Source: Rickettsia typhi (GTDB lineage Bacteria; Pseudomonadota; Gammaproteobacteria; Burkholderiales; Burkholderiaceae_C). Taken from it: a stretch of 7,061 nt of DNA. Location: NCBI GenBank assembly GCA_943325485.2, contig CALPPP020000062.1, positions 1 to 7,061 of the forward strand. Direction: 5' to 3'. Of this stretch, positions 5,270 to 7,061 are shown piece by piece. Position numbers and translations under genes: made by a program. Under the pieces are notes generated by a model. The model saw nothing but the letters and a program-made list of their open reading frames with translations. It was not told the origin of the DNA and made no database searches. The first letter of the stretch is position 1, and the number at the start of each line of letters is the position of its first letter.

Positions 5270-6589
5270 ATGGCTTCTACCCCTTTTCACGCCCAAGATC
5301 CCGCGCAGTTTTTGCGCCAATTGTTTGACGCAGCGGTGGCTCGTGCCCAGCCCTTGTTGAACATGCCTGCTTGTTTGCCAGCCGTACCGCGTGGCCGCAC
5401 TGTGGTGTTGGGCGCCGGCAAGGCTGCTGGCGCCATGGCCCATGCCCTGGATGCTTTGTGGCCACAAGACGCACCCATGGCGGGTTTGGTCGTGACCCGC
5501 TACCACCATACGCCGCCGCGTCCTGCGGGTTTGGCGCAGCGCATCGAGGTGGTTGAGGCGGCGCATCCCGTGCCTGACGAAGCTGGGCTGCTGGCTTCTC
5601 AGCGCATGATGGCTTTGTGCCAAGGCTTGAGCGCGGATGATTTGGTGATTTGTTTGGTCTCAGGCGGCGGCTCTGCCTTGCTGACCCTGCCTGCCGAGGG
5701 CCTGACTTTGGCAGACAAGCAGCGCATCAACCGCGAACTCTTGGAGAGTGGTGCGAATATTTTGGAGATGAACACGCTGCGCAAACACCTCTCGCGTATC
5801 AAGGGCGGCCGCTTGGCGGCGGCTTGTCATCCCGCTCAAGTGGTGACGCTGACCATCAGCGATGTGCCCGGCGACGATCCTGCGGTGATTGCCAGTGGCC
5901 CGACAGTCCCCGACGCCAGTACCTGCGCCCAAGCACTCGCCATCGTGGAGCGTTACCGCATTGGCTTGCCCGAGGTGGTGCTGGCGGGCTTGCGCTCAGG
6001 CGACTTGGAAACCCCTAAACCATCGGATGCGGTGTTTCAGGGCCATAGCGTGAAGATGCTGGCGACACCTCAGCAATCACTGCAAGCCGCTGCTGAAGTG
6101 GCACGTCAGGCGGGGCTCAACGCCTACATCCTGTCAGATGAAATGGAAGGCGAGTCGCGTGAAGTGGGCAAGGTACACGCTGCTTTGGCACGTGCTGCCG
6201 CCAAAGGCGAGGGGCCGTTTCACAAGCCCTGTGTGATTTTGAGTGGGGGTGAGACCACGGTGTCGGTGCGACCCCAAGCGCCAGGTGTGCCACGTGGCAA
6301 AGGTGGGCGCGCTGGAGAATTTTGCCTAGGGCTGGCGCTGGCTTTGCAAGGCCAAGCAGGTGTATGGGGACTGGCGGCAGATACCGACGGCATTGATGGT
6401 GTGGAAGACAACGCCGGTGCCTTGGTGATGCCAGACACACTTTCACGCGCAGAAGTCTTGGGCTTGAAGCCCTCGGCCTATTTGGACCGCAATGACAGCT
6501 ATCGGTTTTTTGAGGCTTTGGGAAACCTGGTGGTGAGCGGCCCCACCCACACCAATGTGAACGACTTCAGGGCTTTGCTGGTGCTTTAA
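5270..6589 (+). CDS. Class II glycerate kinase, DUF4147/MOFRL family (glycerate 2-kinase type)
   Basis: The 439-residue product belongs to the DUF4147-MOFRL family, which includes glycerate 2-kinases (also called TtuD/GckA and, historically, hydroxypyruvate reductase). Expected reaction: D-glycerate plus ATP to 2-phosphoglycerate. The N-terminal domain carries VVLGAGKAAGAM at 45-56, SGGGSALL at 131-138, NTLRKHLSRIKGGRLA at 168-183 and SDVPGDDPAVIASGPT at 197-212. The C-terminal MOFRL domain has SGGETTV at 325-331, GKGGRAGEF at 343-351, DTDGIDG at 371-377, and SGPTHTNVNDF at 423-433. GGRAGE replaces the more usual GGRN-x-E. The ATG at 5270 was preferred over TTG at 5243 because homologues normally start close to the DPAQFLRQLFDAA helix. 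Beside purine genes, the likely role is using glyoxylate from ureidoglycolate through tartronate semialdehyde and glycerate. It overlaps the next convergent gene by 4 bp. Confidence 0.92.
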   Translation: MASTPFHAQDPAQFLRQLFDAAVARAQPLLNMPACLPAVPRGRTVVLGAGKAAGAMAHALDALWPQDAPMAGLVVTRYHHTPPRPAGLAQRIEVVEAAHPVPDEAGLLASQRMMALCQGLSADDLVICLVSGGGSALLTLPAEGLTLADKQRINRELLESGANILEMNTLRKHLSRIKGGRLAAACHPAQVVTLTISDVPGDDPAVIASGPTVPDASTCAQALAIVERYRIGLPEVVLAGLRSGDLETPKPSDAVFQGHSVKMLATPQQSLQAAAEVARQAGLNAYILSDEMEGESREVGKVHAALARAAAKGEGPFHKPCVILSGGETTVSVRPQAPGVPRGKGGRAGEFCLGLALALQGQAGVWGLAADTDGIDGVEDNAGALVMPDTLSRAEVLGLKPSAYLDRNDSYRFFEALGNLVVSGPTHTNVNDFRALLVL

Positions 6590-6855
6590 ATAAGCTTGAC
6601 CACGGTGGCCACGACACCAATGGCCAAGACCATGAGGCTGCCGAGTTTGATGACCATGCGCTGCTCCAGTAACTGCATGTCTTTTCGCAAATCGTGACCG
6701 AGTTGTTGCACTTCTTGCTTGGTGCTGAGGGTTTGGAAATGACCATGGATGACTTCGCTCATGGCGCTGGCTTGAACTTCAGCCAAACCCGCATCCATGC
6801 CAGCGGCCTTCAGCCGGTTGGCGTAGCTGAGGGAGTCGAAGTTTGTAGCGTTCAT
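6586..6855 (-). CDS. Small coiled-coil membrane protein, DUF1640-like
   Basis: This 89-residue protein has the layout of DUF1640/CCDC90-like small bacterial proteins. An N-terminal amphipathic helix (FDSLSYANRLKAAGMDAGLA, residues 6-25, a FD-x-L-x-x-x-x-x-L-x-x-AG pattern) is followed by a charged coiled coil at about 38-68 and a C-terminal hydrophobic anchor at 70-88, ending in KLI. It is probably tail-anchored with the coil in the cytoplasm; the function is not established. The stop codon shares the TTAA at 6586-6589 with the stop of the glycerate kinase gene. There is no Shine-Dalgarno sequence in front of the ATG at 6855. The family assignment rests on motif pattern and length only. Confidence 0.75.
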   Translation of the reverse strand: MNATNFDSLSYANRLKAAGMDAGLAEVQASAMSEVIHGHFQTLSTKQEVQQLGHDLRKDMQLLEQRMVIKLGSLMVLAIGVVATVVKLI

Positions 6856-7061
6856 GGGTGAAAGTTTAGTCTCTTGCTAATCTCTTTGCAATGTGATGGA
6901 GTTACCTCAAGCCGTCATTAGCAACGAAGGATGTCATTTGTGAAAAACGGGTCTTCATTGCAAAGAATGGAGCGTCATTGCTAACGAAGTGAAGCAATCT
7001 GGTTTGCTTCGTCAGTTTGCTTCGTCGCTACGCTCCTCGCAATGACAGCTCCTCGCAATGA
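6856..7061. repeat. Non-coding mosaic of short REP-like repeats at the right edge
   Basis: No gene is visible. Variants of one theme recur: GTCATTAGCAACGAAG at 6914-6929 and GTCATTGCTAACGAAG at 6974-6989; TTTGCTTCGTC at 7003-7013 and again at 7016-7026; and GCTCCTCGCAATGA at 7032-7045 and 7048-7061. GTCATTGC (6974-6981) is complementary to GCAATGAC (7039-7046), and AAGCAA (6992-6997) pairs with either TTGCTT copy, so the block can fold into a stem. A second inverted pair of 11 bp lies at 6883-6893 and 6956-6966. The pattern resembles the dispersed repeats of the type GTCATTGCGAGGAGC...GAAGCAAT found in several betaproteobacteria; this is recalled, not searched. The last unit stops exactly at the window edge, consistent with assembly breaking in a repeat. 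Confidence 0.75.
6863..6891 (-). promoter_or_regulatory. Possible sigma70 promoter for the DUF1640-like gene
   Basis: On the minus strand, TTGCAA (6891-6886) and TAAACT (6868-6863) are separated by exactly 17 bases, with four of six consensus matches each. Only seven bases lie between the -10 box and the ATG, so transcription would begin at or next to the start codon and the message would be leaderless. That agrees with the missing ribosome site. The -35 box lies in an 11-bp inverted repeat arm (6883-6893). Boxes of this quality occur by chance. Confidence 0.25.

Noticed and set aside
6856..7061. CRISPR array
   Set aside because: The repeats are short, vary in sequence and orientation, and have no regular spacers of about 30 bases.
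1..7061. Undescribed defence or mobile system
   Set aside because: All long genes fit purine or glyoxylate metabolism or small envelope proteins; no nuclease, toxin-antitoxin pair, recombinase or reverse transcriptase signature was seen.

Overview
The window looks like a fragment of a betaproteobacterial genome, most likely Burkholderiales and Comamonadaceae-like (Limnohabitans or Rhodoferax type). This is inferred from the moderately high GC, the codon use, the gene families, and repeats of a kind I associate with that group. No rRNA, tRNA, phage, CRISPR or transposase gene is visible. Both ends of the window are repetitive, so this may be a whole metagenomic contig rather than a cut from a longer sequence.

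The core is an oxidative purine (xanthine/urate) degradation locus. From left to right it holds: a minus-strand UraD-allantoate amidohydrolase fusion, cut off at the left edge (1-1739); plus-strand 5-hydroxyisourate hydrolase uraH (1799-2152); a minus-strand lipoprotein with a TonB-C-like domain (2159-2761); plus-strand xdhC, the xanthine dehydrogenase cofactor-insertion factor (2793-3656); plus-strand puuD, a membrane urate oxidase with its own cytochrome c domain (3691-4893); a minus-strand single-TM coiled-coil protein whose 3' end overlaps puuD (4835-5191); a plus-strand class II (MOFRL) glycerate kinase (5270-6589); and a minus-strand DUF1640-like coiled-coil/TM protein (6586-6855). The last 200 bases are repeats.

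Together the genes cover most of this route: hypoxanthine/xanthine to urate (the XdhC client enzyme, not in the window); urate to 5-hydroxyisourate (PuuD); HIU to OHCU (UraH); OHCU to S-allantoin (UraD half); allantoin to allantoate (allantoinase, not in the window); allantoate to ureidoglycine/ureidoglycolate (AllC half); and finally glyoxylate-derived glycerate to 2-phosphoglycerate (glycerate kinase). Gene strand alternates, so this is a cluster of short divergent and convergent units rather than one operon. Only xdhC-puuD are plausibly co-transcribed, and a 46-bp perfect palindrome sits on their junction.

The most notable sequence-level oddities are a 54-bp near-perfect fold-back repeat at the left edge, which breaks the allantoate amidohydrolase reading frame, the palindrome containing the xdhC stop codon, and the mosaic of short repeats at the right edge. 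I found no convincing undescribed defence or mobile system.
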